Positions 47,000-59,801 of a stretch of 64,000 nucleotides of DNA are shown here, in pieces (position 1 is the first letter of the stretch; the number at the start of each line of letters is the position of its first letter). The notes beneath the pieces were generated by a model. That model saw only the letters and a list, made by a program, of their open reading frames with translations, was not told where the DNA came from and did not search any database. The DNA is from Guadua angustifolia (lineage: Eukaryota > Streptophyta > Magnoliopsida > Poales > Poaceae), in contig CM070508.1 in the NCBI GenBank assembly GCA_036346375.1, positions 10,720,852 through 10,784,851 on the forward strand, given 5' to 3'. The position numbers and the translations under genes were made by a program.

Positions 47000-47770
47000 C
47001 ATATCAACGTCCTCTACCCTGTTCTCACCTTGCCCCTTTGGTTCTATGTCATTTGCCATCCCAAAACGCGAGAAAACAGTACACCCCACGTCTTCCAAAG
47101 ACACCGGCCAGCCATCTCTTGCTCCGGTGAGTTTTCCGGCAAACCAATCGCGTCACTTTGTGCCCCTTGCTCCCAGGAACACAACCAATCAAGCGGATTT
47201 GATTTTCGTTGCAGTTTGACCTCGGATTTCGAGTTTGTTCGTCGTCGACCGTCGCTCCGTTCGTCGTCGATTCCTTCCAATCCGGTAACTTCTAGCGCAA
47301 TTCCTTTTAGCTGTAGAATCACCTTGTCATTCTCTACGCGATGCTCTCTTTCGTTTCGCAAAATTTTGCGTTTTAGAGTGGTTTTGGCCGTCGTGCCGTC
47401 GGTCCATTTTTGGCGTCGCCGGAATCGTCGCCGCCGTGCCTTGTCCCGGCCTCCTCGCCGCCGTCCGCCTTGTGCCTCAACCCAGCGCCGCCATGCCGCA
47501 GCGCCGCCCTCGCCCGTCGCCGGCTGAGCCTCGCCAGCCACCCAGTAGTGAGCTTCTGCGCCCATGGCTTGCCCAACCGTGCGCCTACTCGCCAGCCACC
47601 ACCGCCGATCGCCGCCCTCTCCGACGCCGCCATCGATCGCCGCCCTCACTTTGCCGCCGTGAAGTCTCCTTCCTCCGTGAGTTCCTCCACGCCGCGCTAT
47701 TCCTTCATCGTTTCCTGTTCTCTGTTCTTTCCTGTGTACAGACTTGTGTAGAAGAAGGCACTACTCAATG
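47000..47770. other. GC-rich coding-like segment within element B
   Basis: Open on both strands for 500-600 bp, giving Pro/Ala/Arg-rich peptides on + (e.g. SPPCLVPASSPPSALCLNPA) and Gly/Ala/Arg-rich ones on -. The bias follows composition (ccgccg runs). No family is recognised, so a protein is not claimed. Confidence 0.4.
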
Positions 47771-48760
47771 ACAGGTGGGGCCGCATGTAAGTGAGTGGGA
47801 AAATCAGGAAATGCTGGAAAAAGAAAGATTCCAGGAATATTCTCTCGTTTTTCATTTTTCCAATCCGACAGACTTCAAACAATTGTTTCTCCTCCGTCGT
47901 AACTCCGAATCGAGTGATTCCAATTGCTAAATTCATCTAAATTCATCCTCTATCTGCCAGTATTTTTATTATAATTTTTAGTTTCTTTTTAATTTATTTT
48001 ATTCTTTTAGGTACTTAGTTTTTGGCGTCATTTAATTGCGTAGTCGCCGACGAAGGAGAAGACCTTCAGAACAGCGCATCACACCTCATCGACGAAGGCA
48101 AGTCTTCCTTACGCATTTTGTACCCAGTTTTGTAAATGCTTTTGTAACTGTTTCTTTAAACATGCATTGCTATTTACATAAAAGAATGATGTTAACGTTA
48201 GACTGTTAGCTATACCTGTTGATTATACCCCTTTGATATTGTATCCATGAACCTTTGTCGCCTTAGAACAAGTATTCCACCATAGTAAATATTCTTGATT
48301 AAATAATCTTTGATTAGAATGGAAACTGGAGCTAGAACCCAGTTTTTATTGGAGATTACATGGATATTAGTGTTGATGGGGATTAATAATTATTATAGTG
48401 ATCTAAGAATGTTGATGATTGAAATATTGTGAAGTTGGATTGTTAATATTTGTGGGAAGTTATTATTGAGGAGATGATTAAGAAAATAAATACTGGTTGA
48501 AATATGGATGGTGATAATCATATGTGAATTGATTGATTAATATGGAATATCGTGATTGGTTAAGATTAAATGGTTATGATCATAGGAACTACCATTGTCA
48601 ATGGATTAAAGTAGATGATTTTGAGAGTAATATTTGGGTGGTTTAGTAATTAATATTATGAAGTATTCTCGGTGCACTAAATGGATAATAGTGAGAATCA
48701 TACATATGGGTTAAATAGATAATGTTGAGAATCATATTCAGTGAATTAATGTAGATGATA

Positions 48761-48891
48761 TTGCGAAGTATTCTTGGTGGATTTAGTGAATAATATTGCG
48801 AAGTATTCTTGGTGGAATTAGTGAATGAAATTGCGAAGTATTATTGGTGGATTTAGTGAATGATATTGCAAAGTATTTTTCGTGGATTAAG
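48761..48891. repeat. 35-bp tandem repeat, about four copies, inside element B
   Basis: ttgcgaagtattcttggtgg begins at 48761, 48796, 48831 and 48866 (exact 35-bp spacing, with substitutions). The last copy is interrupted by the insertion of element C. Looser versions extend upstream to about 48600. Confidence 0.85.
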
Positions 48892-51800
48892 TGTAACACC
48901 CCGGCTCCTACAAAGCCGCGAATGCTACCAACACCCTAAAACAAACAAAATTTCGGCAGCACCTCCCCTGAATTAAGGACATCCACTCAGCAGACAAAAG
49001 AGCACAAATTGCATATAAGCATATATATAGAACATTCCATATCCAAAGGAAACTACAATTACCACCATCCATCATAATTTTATTCCCCAGCACAACCAGA
49101 CTCACGATAAAAGAGCAACCATTTTCCCAAATACTTACCAAAATTCACCAAGACGGCGATCGAGCATGACCGAGATCAACACAAACAAGTAACGACCAGA
49201 TATAAATTATTACACTTAGCGCAGATCATAAAAAAATTTCAAAGCAGCAACCAAGTAAAAACCTAAACCACTAGTTCCCGGGTAGTTAATTAGGTTAAGG
49301 TGATGTGCCACAAGTGCTTGCTACTCCCGTCCCCGCTTGGCATCTCGGAAATTACCTGAAAGAAAGAAAACCACAACAGGGGTGAGTCGAAGACTCAGCA
49401 AAGTGCAATCAAGTATGAAAAGTAATAAATTCAACTAGAATACAACTACTTCAAGACATAAAGTAACAGTTCCTTTAATTAACATCCGTAGATAAAGGGA
49501 GCAATTTGAATTCATATAACCTCAAAACGTAAGAACACGACTACTCTACCATTTGCTATAACCATTACTTAATTGGAATTATCCATTGAAAGAAGCAGAA
49601 ACTAACCCTACTTACCACCTCCAACTCGGAAACATAAATAAACCTTACTCATGCCTCAACAATCATTTCAGGATGAATTCACGACTCAATACTCAACCTG
49701 TCATTTCCAGTCTCATCAATTAACATCTACCAATTGCAACACACGATGCAATACTTTTATGCTCTCATCCTCTTTCTCATGAATCATAAAATGAATGCAC
49801 CATGCATGCTCATAATGCACATTGTCATAGCGTATACCGGTATAGCTGAGTGCACACCCGTCGGTGTACACCCTCAATCCCACCCATCCCGTGGCGGGGC
49901 CTACTCTTACTGACTCGCTCCCATTCACCTCAATGAATGGGACTACGAATAGGACTTTTGTGCTCACTACGGTGAGCACCGAGGCCCGCATCAACATGGG
50001 ACGCCTCGTCCATCATGAATGCAATGATGCAATTGACATGAATGATCTACCCGCTTCATCCTATTTCAACTCCACATTGGTCATACACATGTTTATAAGC
50101 ACGGCCAACCCGAATATAAACACACACGTTACCATTCAATCGCGTTCATCATTTTGTTACTTGCATCAACATAACCATACTCATTCATAAAATTCGTAAT
50201 GCAATACAATAAATGGGAATTGAATAACTTACCATTTTGCTAACATTCATCCATCTTCATCACCATACTAAAAAAAATTGCTAGATATGCTATTAAACAT
50301 AACCACATCATTAGAAGTTTCATAATCTTATCGCAAACAAAGCATTTAACACCCTAATAACACTCTAGGGGTTGCACTTGCCTTTAACCTCGGCGATAAC
50401 TGACGGCCCAATGCAGTGCTAGAAACCACCAACCCTAGAGAACAACAAACCAAGATAGGGCAAGGCACGATTGTCACATTCAAAAAACTTATCGAAAATT
50501 AAAGAAACAAGGTTAAATAAGTATATAATAACAAACTACTCGATATGGGACCTTATACATTTCAAGATTAACCATTGAATGGCAACCTTCCTCAAATTTC
50601 TCTAGGAAACCAGCAACCTAGCGATCTGCGTTCTCCACCCACTCTTCCTAGAGTTTTGCCACTGTACTCCACTAGGAATACGCATATACTTCTTTCAGGA
50701 CATATAAACAGGTAAAATTTCACAGGGCTAAGTTTCTTGGTTCATGCTATCAAATAAATAGGGACCTTGGAAGGAGGAGAAAGGGTAGTGAAATGTTTTG
50801 ATCTTACAGAAATATACTAGATAGACAAAGTATACAACTTATGTATGAGATTTAATACTCTTGAGTCTTGACCATGAGAAGCTTAATTGAACTAAACAAA
50901 TGGGAACTATGTGTATAACACATGCCAAACTAAAGTAATGGGCATGTGGCATTGTCATCATGGTAAGTGGAGAATACAAATGGCATGGAATGATGGCTAC
51001 TTGTAACAATATTTTAGCTCAAGAAAGCCTATGAATTGAACCTGGTCTCATTAGAGTAAATATTTAATACCACAAAGCATCATTCTACAGAAGTGCTATT
51101 TAATCTACAAATGGTACCTAGAAAGGATGATATGTTCAAATGGCATATATATCACAATTAGAATTATGTTGATTCATCGGGAAAAGGTAATGAAACATGA
51201 GTTATACATCCTGCATCAACCACCCAATCATGGAGATGGAGAGAAGCTAACATGCACAGCCATCGGTTCAACAATTGACAAAATTCTAGTTCGATATAAA
51301 TTAAGAAATGCATCGATTCTCGTATTTCCAAGCCCATCCTCAACCTTGCGCACTAAACTCACCGCAATACACAACCTAAACCTTCTAGGCATTTCATCAA
51401 GCACCTAGCATGCAAGCAAATAAACCCCAAAATTTTATACCTTCTCTTCTTGGTTGGAGAAGAAGGCTAAGGGAGGAGTGGCCTTGGTCGAGCCGAAGTG
51501 AGGCGCACACGGTGGAGAGGAGGGGGTGCCACGAGGTCTTGGCGGCCAGGGAGGCACTACTGGGAGGAAGCGCCTGGGGACGGAAGGTCGAGGCGAGCCA
51601 GTGGCCAGCTGAAGCCTCCTTGGCGCCTTGACATGAGGTGAGGGAGCAACAGGCGCCATGACGAGATCGAGGACAGCCGCTGGCGAGGAGGCGAGGGAAG
51701 CTGGCGGCCGGCTCGACGCAGGGAGCAAGGCGCAAGCGACCGCAGGGGACCCCTCCGGATGCGTCGGCCAGAGAAGGATCGGGAAAGAGCCAGCAGGCGG

Positions 51801-52124
51801 CTCAGGAAAGAAAATATCCAGCAAGGAGGAATGATAGCCACACAATGGAAAGTTAGATGAGGTTAGGGAAAAAAGTAAAAGCTGCACAAGATTAGGAAGA
51901 CCACCAACCCACAAAAACCAGAGATAGAATTTCAAACTCTTTTTGAGTAAAACTTGCCGTAGAATAGATACGGCTCGGAGAAAACACCCACTCTGATAAG
52001 ATTTACGGAAAAAACCCAAAACCTCTAATGGAATTAATAACTGCGCGACGGCAGAAGCTTGAATCAAGAAGGTGGAAAACATTTCTGGCCGAAAACCGTG
52101 GCAAATGAGATTTGCGGTATTACA
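48892..52124 (-). mobile_element. Element C, large TG...CA element nested in B (TSD TTAAG/CTAAG)
   Basis: Ends TGTAACACCCCGGC and, inverse of the right end, TGTAATACCGCAAATC. The flanks TTAAG (48887-48891) and CTAAG (52125-52129) differ at one base. 3.2 kb without gag or pol. It resembles B in the opposite orientation: a GC-rich open segment near the minus-strand 5' end (51435-51790) and a caggggtgagtcgaagactc word (about 49378) like ggtgagtac in A. Probably a second, related solo-LTR-like unit. Confidence 0.72.
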
Positions 52125-53807
52125 CTAAGTGGATGATAAGATTGATCAATACAAGAATGATGGATAAATCAATAATGTAATTTATAGTTCTAGGAAGATA
52201 TTTCATATTCAGTGATAATTGTAGCTTAATATGATTTTGGAGTCATGATTACTCTTGATATAGACTTCACTTGTTGGAATATCATATTGGGTTGAATTAT
52301 GCAAGTGCCATGACAATAATGTGAGATCTTGGTGACTTCATGATTTTAGGAGATTACATAATTGATTATAATAATTTTTATCAACACTGAGAATTGAAGT
52401 TTATTAAATAAACTATTGGTGGAATAGAGTAGTTTGGTAGAAATGCTTATGCTCGCAAACGGTCAGTATACACCTATGGGTGGGGATTCTTTATAAACTC
52501 TTGCAAACTTGTGTTGGAAATTATAGGCAAAAGGTATTGCCGTTTGTTTGTAAAATAAAAATAAAAAGGAAAATGGTTTAGATTGGGGCGGAATGGTTTG
52601 TCGGCGGGTGCGAGACGAACCTTGGTCTTGGTTTGTGGAAGCCGCCCTAGTCAAATTAAGGACCGACTCTTATGATTGTCCATTCTTAACACAACAGTAC
52701 AACCACATGTCAAATGGGCTCTGACCTGGCTGAATAATATGTAGAAACCTAACTTAGACTCACCAGATGGTGGAATGTGGGTGCCAGATAGAGGCAAGTC
52801 ATATTTTCCCACACGGCGCAAGAGGGGGATTCTATACTGGGCGGATAGAACCCTAATAGCGGTGAAACCTCAGCGGGTGAGTCGGGTTAGGCGTATACAT
52901 TGTAAAGGCCTTGTCATGATATCTCTGCCGACACACCTAAGGAAGTGTGTTAATAGCTTGGCATCAAGAGAATATCATGTCTTGTGGGTAAAGTGTACAA
53001 ACTCTGCAGAGTAAATAAACTATTCGAATAGCCGTGCCTACGGTCAAGGGCAGGCAAAGAATGCTTTGCATATTGGTAGTCTTTTGGTTTTGTTTTAAAA
53101 AAAATGAACTTTGGGATTCGGGAGTGGTTAGGACTCTCGGATGTGCCTCTGGCAGCTAGAGCCAGTCAGGTAGTTGAAACTGTTTTGTAATCTTTAGCGG
53201 AAAGAGCCAATGAGTGGATTGAACCCTGATCTTTTTGAAATGTGGCGGATAGAGCCTGTATACTAGTGATTGGTGGCTAGAACCTTCGCTAGAATAATAT
53301 ATATATTCAACGGTTAAAAATATTTGTTAAAATGTGCATTGTGAAAATTATTATTAAGTATGGTTTGATGAAACTTGGCTTTATGTAAAAGAACCCTATT
53401 AAGCCTTTCCTTGGAAAGCCCTTCATGTTGCATTTTTCCAGACTTGCGAAGTACGTTTGTACTCACATGCTACACTCAAATCATCTCTCAGAAGATTGAA
53501 GCTATCGAAGGAGATCACCTGGACTAGGACGCGCTCCCCACTCGATTGCCTGTGGGCATATGGTTGGATCATCACTTGGAGTTTTCATCTTCCGCTGCAG
53601 TTATTCAAGTTGTTCAGCCTGTTAAGGCGGTTTTGGTAAACATCGACCATAAGGTTATTGTTCTTATTTGATGTTATTTATTACTTCAATATATAATCCT
53701 TATATGGTCATTGATTTACCACTGTTTCGACTGTGTGTACTAGCTTTGATCTGGGACTAGTACAGTAATACATAGAAGATTTCGGATCGTCGATCTGGGG
53801 TCTCACA

Positions 53808-54661
53808 GTTAATCTGTGAACATAGGACTCACACTACCACTGATAGTACCAAAGCTAAGATATTGCAAATTAATCAGCTAGGCTGTCCCATACCAAACAT
53901 GTGGTTGCATGATTGACTCAGGTCAAAAACTTACAAAGTTAAGTCCTTAAGACGACTAGGGCAAGACTTTCACATACCCTCTGCCCTTCAGTCCAACCAC
54001 ACTGTCCCTTGCCACTTACCCCAATCTAAATGATTACTACCCAGTTGATTACCAAACACCACGTGCTATCAACAAGTCAACATTGTTGTGTAACATCTCT
54101 CGCCACTACAACTCAATATCATCGTGTAACAATACCTGACACACCAACTCATAATCATATTCTTTATTCTATTAGTCAAGATTAAGCTTTGATGATTCAA
54201 GCACATGCGATGACATAACATGGCTAAGCATACTAACACGGTCTAACAAACTCATGTTGATTTTAGTATTAACTAGCTATTAAAAAAACAATCTAGGGTG
54301 ATAAATAAATCATGGCATACAAAATGATATTGTAGGGTATAGACCAATTAGGTAAAATAGCTAAGTCCTAATTTAATTTGAAACATTGTATACATGAAAT
54401 AATATGCAATAAGGTAAAAGTAAAATAACATATTTTATAAACTAGGTTCAATATGATCAAAGCACAACTTGTCTTAGAAAATATCTTGCTCTTACTCTAA
54501 AACCTACTCTTGAGTCGACGGATCCTACTCAGATGTTTTACACAACTCAAAGTTTACACGAAACGAGAGAGAAAGCTAAATAAACACCAAAACAAAGAAC
54601 AAACAAACTCTAAAAATCAAATAAATTTACCATTAAATAACTCTCAATTTTAAAATGTTTT
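53808..54661 (-). mobile_element. Element A, right piece
   Basis: Continues element A after B: acatgtggttgcatg, agtccttaagacgactaggg and accccaatctaaa match, in order, the inverse of B near 52570-52720 (acatgtggttgtac, ggtccttaatttgactaggg, gccccaatctaaa). The right boundary is not found. The sequence just before the CACTA element may still belong to it. Confidence 0.6.
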
Positions 54662-54675
54662 AGAAATTTGAATCA

Positions 54676-54945
54676 ATAAATCCATAATTCTGGTGGGGGG
54701 GGGATGCCTCCCCATTCAATCTCTGGCTCCCGAGTTCATGAGTTATCCGTTGTATGTGGTTTCGGTTTTTATTGGCATTAGATCCGTATAGTCATCTGCC
54801 AATCGTCGTGTTTCTAGTTTTAATCGGGAGGCCGAGTGTTGTGTGGCTTCTTCGAGTTTATTCTCAAGCTCTATACTATATTTTGTATTCTCAATTTCTT
54901 TCTTAATGCAAGGTAGAGCTCCTGCCATTCCCTTTCAAAAAAAAA
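54676..54945 (+). mobile_element. 5'-truncated LINE 3' end with poly(A) and 14-bp TSD
   Basis: A LINE 3' UTR-like tail (ttaatgcaaggtagagctcc then tgccattccctttc) ends in A10. The 14 bp agaaatttgaatca occurs immediately before (54662-54675) and after (54946-54959), a typical target-primed insertion. Only about 270 bp were copied. Confidence 0.88.
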
Positions 54946-55131
54946 AGAAATTTGAATCACCTCAATCGGAGCACGTATAAGAGTGAATGGGCTTTCGAAA
55001 GATTCAAAAAAACCAGAAAATTAGGAAAACCAAATAATATCCTAATTATTTTTCAACTGTAAATTCGCTTTATTGCATCATCATGATGTCAGTGTGACAG
55101 CTCAGGCCAATCCAGAGCCACCACGTGCGCC

Positions 55132-55480
55132 CACTACTACAGAATAGGTCATCACTGCCGGCTCGTGCACGCCATTACTGCCGATTACGGGAGCCGGCAA
55201 TGATTGGTCGGCAGTGATACTCGGGGTTATCATTGCCGGCTCAGGAACCGGCAATGATAATAGATATCACTGTCGGTTCATTGTACAACCGGCAGTGATA
55301 CTCGACTATCTCTGCCGGTATATACTAGAACCCGGCAGTGATACTCGATTATCTCTGCCGGTTCACACTAGAATCTAGCAGTGATATATGTATATCTCTG
55401 CCGGCTTAGACGAAGAACTGACAGTGATCTGTGTATATCACTGCCGGTTCCTGGACGAACCGGCAGTGACAACCGAATTC
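55132..55480 (-). mobile_element. CACTA terminal end and subterminal repeats
   Basis: CACTACTACAGAA at 55132 is a canonical En/Spm terminus (3' end, because the genes inside run on the minus strand). Within 350 bp follow about seven degenerate copies of tcactgccggtt...aaccggcagtgat, the motif class that the TNPA-type protein binds. Flanking 3 bp on the left are gcc; the matching TSD is outside the window. Confidence 0.88.
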
Positions 55481-55481
55481 T

Positions 55482-55592
55482 GAAAAAATTTGTAGATGTA
55501 CTTCATAAATTACTCTACCTATGTATAAAATTGTAGGTCAATTTTATACATAGGTAGAGTAATCTACGAAGTACATCAACAAAATTTTTCAA
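55482..55592. repeat. Imperfect hairpin just inside the CACTA subterminal repeats
   Basis: gtagatgtacttcataaatt...ctacctatgtataaaattg is followed by its inverse caattttatacataggtag...tacgaagtacat, with a 5-bp loop. The central tatacataggtag word is the same as in the hairpin array at 59.7-60.9 kb. Confidence 0.8.
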
Positions 55593-55784
55593 TGTTTTCG
55601 TGACTTTTATTAGTTGGTGTGCACGATATGTACACGAGAAGGCCTGAGTGCACATGATATGTTGCCTTCAAATATATAGTATATAAAGAGTCGTTAGATC
55701 ATAATTAAAATATATTAAAGCATCACAATATTTAGTTTTTACAATAGTCTATTTACAAATGTAGTGTGAGTACATCTCGTTCAC

Positions 55785-58700
55785 TTTGGATCGAGGATGT
55801 CGTCGTGGAACTCGCTGTTTGGATTGATGATCTGATTGTCAATGAATCCAACGATCTGCTCTTGAATTGCTAAAATTTACATTAGCGATAACTTATTGGT
55901 TCTCATCTTGGAGCGTATTTGTTATTGAAGAAAAGAGAAATTTAATTAATGATGATAGATGTTAAATGAAAGAAAAGTAGGCATGAATGTGTAATTATAT
56001 ACCATGGCTTCATTATAGCCGACACTCTCCGTGACAATTGCATGTATATTTGTACATAAGTAGTATGCGCATAAACTATTTCCCTGATCCTGTCTCATGC
56101 ATGGAAAGTCTGTTATTATTTTGAAATTTTTCCTGAAGGGACGATCTGAGACCACCTTTCTTGCAATACCGTGTGAATGCCACGTGAATGATTTTAAATA
56201 GTAATTAACCTTAAATACAATAGAATAAAATATTACTAGAGCAATAACACAACGATCGAGTTTACCTGTTCATCATGTCCCAAAAATTTTGATACTCATT
56301 AAGTTCTCTTCTCAGTGAGTCCAAGACAAAAACCCTGCTAGCATCTAACTCGATGACGAGGAGGACCCAAAGGATAACTAGACATATATGTTAACATAGC
56401 CTATTAGTCCCACACCGTGTCACGCAAAAATAGTAAAACAATATTAGAAGTAGGGTAATACGTACTGAAAGTTATAGGGTAAAAGTACGGAGGTTTTGTT
56501 TTTCAGCTTCAAGAAAGTCTTAAATAAATAGTCTTCAACAAACTGTGGCTTATCACGGATGATTGTCTCGTTGACAAGCCTCGGATCGAGAAATCCTAAA
56601 TTGTCATTGTTTTTTCCTCTACATATCTGTATCTCCATTCTACATATATAAAAAAGAAGTTAGACATACAGTTGAACGGTACAAGAATATACAATAATAT
56701 AAATAGAGACTTACAAAGTCCACAGTCTGAGCATTGCCGCGTCCAGAGCATCTGGACGGTACAACATATATAATTCATGAACTCTACCCAGAACATGTTA
56801 TCCCCATTGTGAAAATCCGATTCTTTGTATTTCACTGGGAACGCCCACATACCCTTTTGGCACTGCTGCATGTAATACTGATGGACGCGCCGCAATTGTG
56901 TTGTTAGCTTCTCTAAATCTTTTGGGGGAGCCAGCGGTTGCCCCAAAAAGAACTTCCAGCTTAGACCTAGCTCGTGATTACGAAGTTGTTCAGCAGCATC
57001 TTTTTAGCTTGCGACATCGACGCCTCAGCACTAGCTGTCTTCAAGTATTGCTTTCTGGAGATGCGCTCGTAGTCCGACATTTTGAAGGTTGAAGCCATAC
57101 TGTCTCTTTGGCTTTTGCCATACTCAAGAAAAACTTCTGCGCATTAGCATCGACTTTAGTCTTCTCAGGTGATGGCGCCTTTTGGAAGTGAGATGTTACA
57201 TCGGCCTTTATTTCCTTTTTTCGTTCTTCTTCAGTCATCTCGGCCGGTAATTTCTTTTGAGGCTGTGCTGACTTCACAGATGACCGAGATTTGGTACAAG
57301 ACGATGCGGACTTCCGAGATGGTGCTGATGTTTGATTCTTCTTATGTGCCGGTGAGGAGTTAGACTTTTCTGGCCGATGCTTGCGGCGGAGGAGTTGGAC
57401 TTTTTGGATGGTGCCGGCGAGGAGTTGGACTTTTCCTAATCGGTCTTTGGCGGAGGAGTTGCACTTTTTCTAGGCGGCAGTCTGCGTGTGGAGAGTGCGG
57501 CTCATCATCATCGTCGTCGTTGTCGGCCTCATCGTCCGAGCCGAACATAATCAAGCTCTTGCGCCACGCGAGGAAGCCATGCACGTTTTCTCCAAGTTTG
57601 TTTTTTCTGTCCTCGCCAGGAATCTTTACCTCCATTTTGCGATATTGTCGGACTATACTGTCTACTTCGACCCTGGTGAATCCCAGCGGTATTGGGCGGT
57701 AGTGCAGAACCTGCGAGGAGCCGCATGGCCAAGCCCTGCCATCAGCCACCTTGATGGTAATGCCATGTGCGGACAAATGCAGCTTGCACGGTGTCGGTTC
57801 TGTGATGTCATCCACTGGAAAATGGAGTCCATACGGTCCCGGAATCCCTGTGGACGCGCAGCTGCTCCTACGAACACCGTGACTGAGGTTCCGAGGGCTA
57901 TCATCGAGTGGCGGTCGTGAGCTGAGAGCTTTCTGTACTGCTTCCTCCACAACTTTATCCAGCTCCGCTCTCTGTTCCTCTAATGCTCTTGCCACAGCAT
58001 GTTGTATTTGAGTTTCCAGTTCATCTTCTCTTATTCTTTTCGGCCGCTTGTACAATGATGCGTCAGCTGGGAAGCCTTCTTTCCACGGCACCAAACCAAT
58101 TCCTAAAGTGCGCCAGGATGCTCCTTGTTAGCAGAACCTTGATACTCATCATTCTCCTTCGTGGCTCGAAAAGCCCTTGGGAAGACTCCATGTGAGCATC
58201 GATATTTTCCGCGACACCTCCCGGGCTCTATCGCTCATGAAGCTCAAGCTGCCATATTCCGAGATAGAAGCCCCCCTCCCAAGCAACCAGTGCTTCGATC
58301 GTTCACTCAACTCGGCCGTCAAGTAACACCCACGGGTTAGCTCTTGTTCGCGCCTATCCCATGCAGGTATTTTCTTCACGTAGCCACCAGTGCCTAGTGT
58401 GTGAGGGTACATATTCTTATCCGCGTTAGCCTTGTTCTTCTGACTCACTATCTGGGCTTCTTGAATTCTTATGCATACAAAGTCCTTCCAAAATTCCCTT
58501 ATCTTTGGAAACATGTTAAAATTTGGCGTGACATTCTTCTTCACATAGTTCTTATTCAGCATCGTCTTCCAATTCTTCCACGATGTGCACATGATACTTA
58601 GTGCACGTTTCTTTGCAACCAACTCTGACCCTTGGGGGAACTGGAATACTTGTTTTAGCTTGCCCCATAGCGAGTCCTTCAGGTCATCGGGAACCACCCA

Positions 58701-59168
58701 CTGATCACCTTCGCGGCCGGTCCATGATCTATAGCTGATGGGCACGTTATCCCTAGCAAGTACTCCGCATCTCGTGTCTGTCCGGCGCCAACGCTGACGC
58801 GGGTATAGCAGGTTCCCCGACTGCCGAGAGCTGGACTATATTGTGAACACCCTTAGGCATCTTGCTCGGACCACGACCTGCGCGCCGCCTTTGTTCATCA
58901 GACGTTTGAGCCTACAATTGGATCTTGTTATTAGTCGTATGACCCTACAATATTTTGGGAATCACAACGTACTAATACTTTACCTCGCCCATGTTAGTCG
59001 TGTCAGCTTGGTCCATGGCAGTGGCGTCAGCTTGGTCCATGGCTGTGGCGCCAGGTTTCTCCATATCAATATCCTGTAGGTTCAGGTAGTCCCTTGGGCT
59101 ACCCGTTCGTACTTCATCTATATTCGAGGGCTGAACTCCCTCTGGCACTTGTCCCTGATTCGAGGCCA
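55785..59168 (-). pseudogene. CACTA second gene: Ulp1-type (C48) protease protein, multi-exon
   Basis: On the minus strand, exon 1 begins MASNQGQVPEGVQPSNID (59168). A long exon (58745-58149) reads MPISYRSWTGREGDQWVVPD and FPKIREFWKDFVCIRIQEAQ, typical of CACTA second-ORF proteins. Next come a helical EEQRAELDKVVEEAVQKAL segment and a DUF8039-like block (CKLHLSAHGITIKVADGRAWP region, about 57760), then a Lys/Pro-rich linker. The C-terminal Ulp1 protease fold shows PYNF plus WVLLVIEL (His side, about 56350-56470), VFVLDSLRRELNEY (Asp) and MRQDQGNSLCAYYLC (Gln and Cys, about 56065-56105), ending with QEQIVGFIDNQIINP near 55800. Ulp1 enzymes cleave SUMO-like tags. Several one-base shifts occur at or near exon joins. 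Confidence 0.8.
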
Positions 59169-59179
59169 TTCCTAGCAAT

Positions 59180-59690
59180 CAGAAATGTTATTGGGTTAAT
59201 TATATTGCATTCATTTATGGTTGCTACATGACATCAAACTTGTAAATTCAAACGATGGTAATTTGCTAGAGTTGAGAGGAAATCAAGTGATGTTGTGACC
59301 TCATACTACAAAAATAATGAATCATTCTTATTCCTCACTAAAATGATTTTTTTAAAAATATGCAATCATTCCATGTCAAGCGAGCATGTCTCCTCATGGC
59401 TTTGCCTCTCGGTGTACCGGACGCTCTCGTGACATCCATGCTTCTTGAACTTGCAGGGGCTTATTTTTTAAAAATCATTTTAGTGTGGAATAAGAATGAT
59501 TCATTATTTTGTATAGTTGTTTTCGGGATTGTGATATGTCACTTTTTATACACATACATCTTTATACACACAAATATATATGTTTATACACATACATCTT
59601 TCAAGGTCACATATATATATTTTTAAACACATACATTTTTGGTCAACAAAATATACATTCTGACAAGTTTATACATAGGAATGAAATTTC
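59180..59690. other. Intron-like, AT-rich
   Basis: Upstream (minus-strand sense) of the protease exon 1. It contains a short palindrome ttttttaaaaata...tttttaaaaatcatttta and tatacacacatac words. No coding signal. Confidence 0.5.
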
Positions 59691-59695
59691 AAGAT

Positions 59696-59801
59696 CAAAT
59701 TCATTATATACCTAGAGTTACAAAAAAGAGAAAATTCTGACAAGTTTAAGAACTTGTCAGAATTTTCTCTTTTTTGTAACTCTAGGTATATAATGAATTT
59801 G
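59696..59801. repeat. Perfect 51-bp palindrome with 4-nt loop
   Basis: The left arm at 59696-59746 (caaattcattatatacctag...tctgacaagtt) is exactly complementary to 59751-59801, with loop taag. It is the first and best-preserved unit of the array that follows. Confidence 0.95.

Larger units (their letters stand above)
46262..53807 (+). mobile_element. Element B, large TG...CA element (solo-LTR or LARD-like; TSD GTTAA)
   Basis: Starts TGTAACATCCCC and ends GGGGTCTCACA, imperfectly inverse, with identical GTTAA at 46257-46261 and 53808-53812. Removing nested element C leaves about 4.3 kb. No gag or pol is seen and no second long repeat, so it is either a giant solo LTR or a non-coding LARD-type unit. 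A GC-rich, multi-frame-open segment (47100-47750) is followed by gtgagttcc, which could be a non-coding leader with an intron. Confidence 0.75.

Noticed and set aside
47044..47649. 201-aa minus-strand protein
   Set aside because: Composition-driven Gly/Ala/Arg frame in a GC-rich non-coding part of element B; equal-length frames exist on +.
51435..52082. 215-aa minus-strand protein with hydrophobic and Pro-rich parts
   Set aside because: Lies in element C's GC-rich leader-like segment, with no recognisable domain and no conservation evidence.
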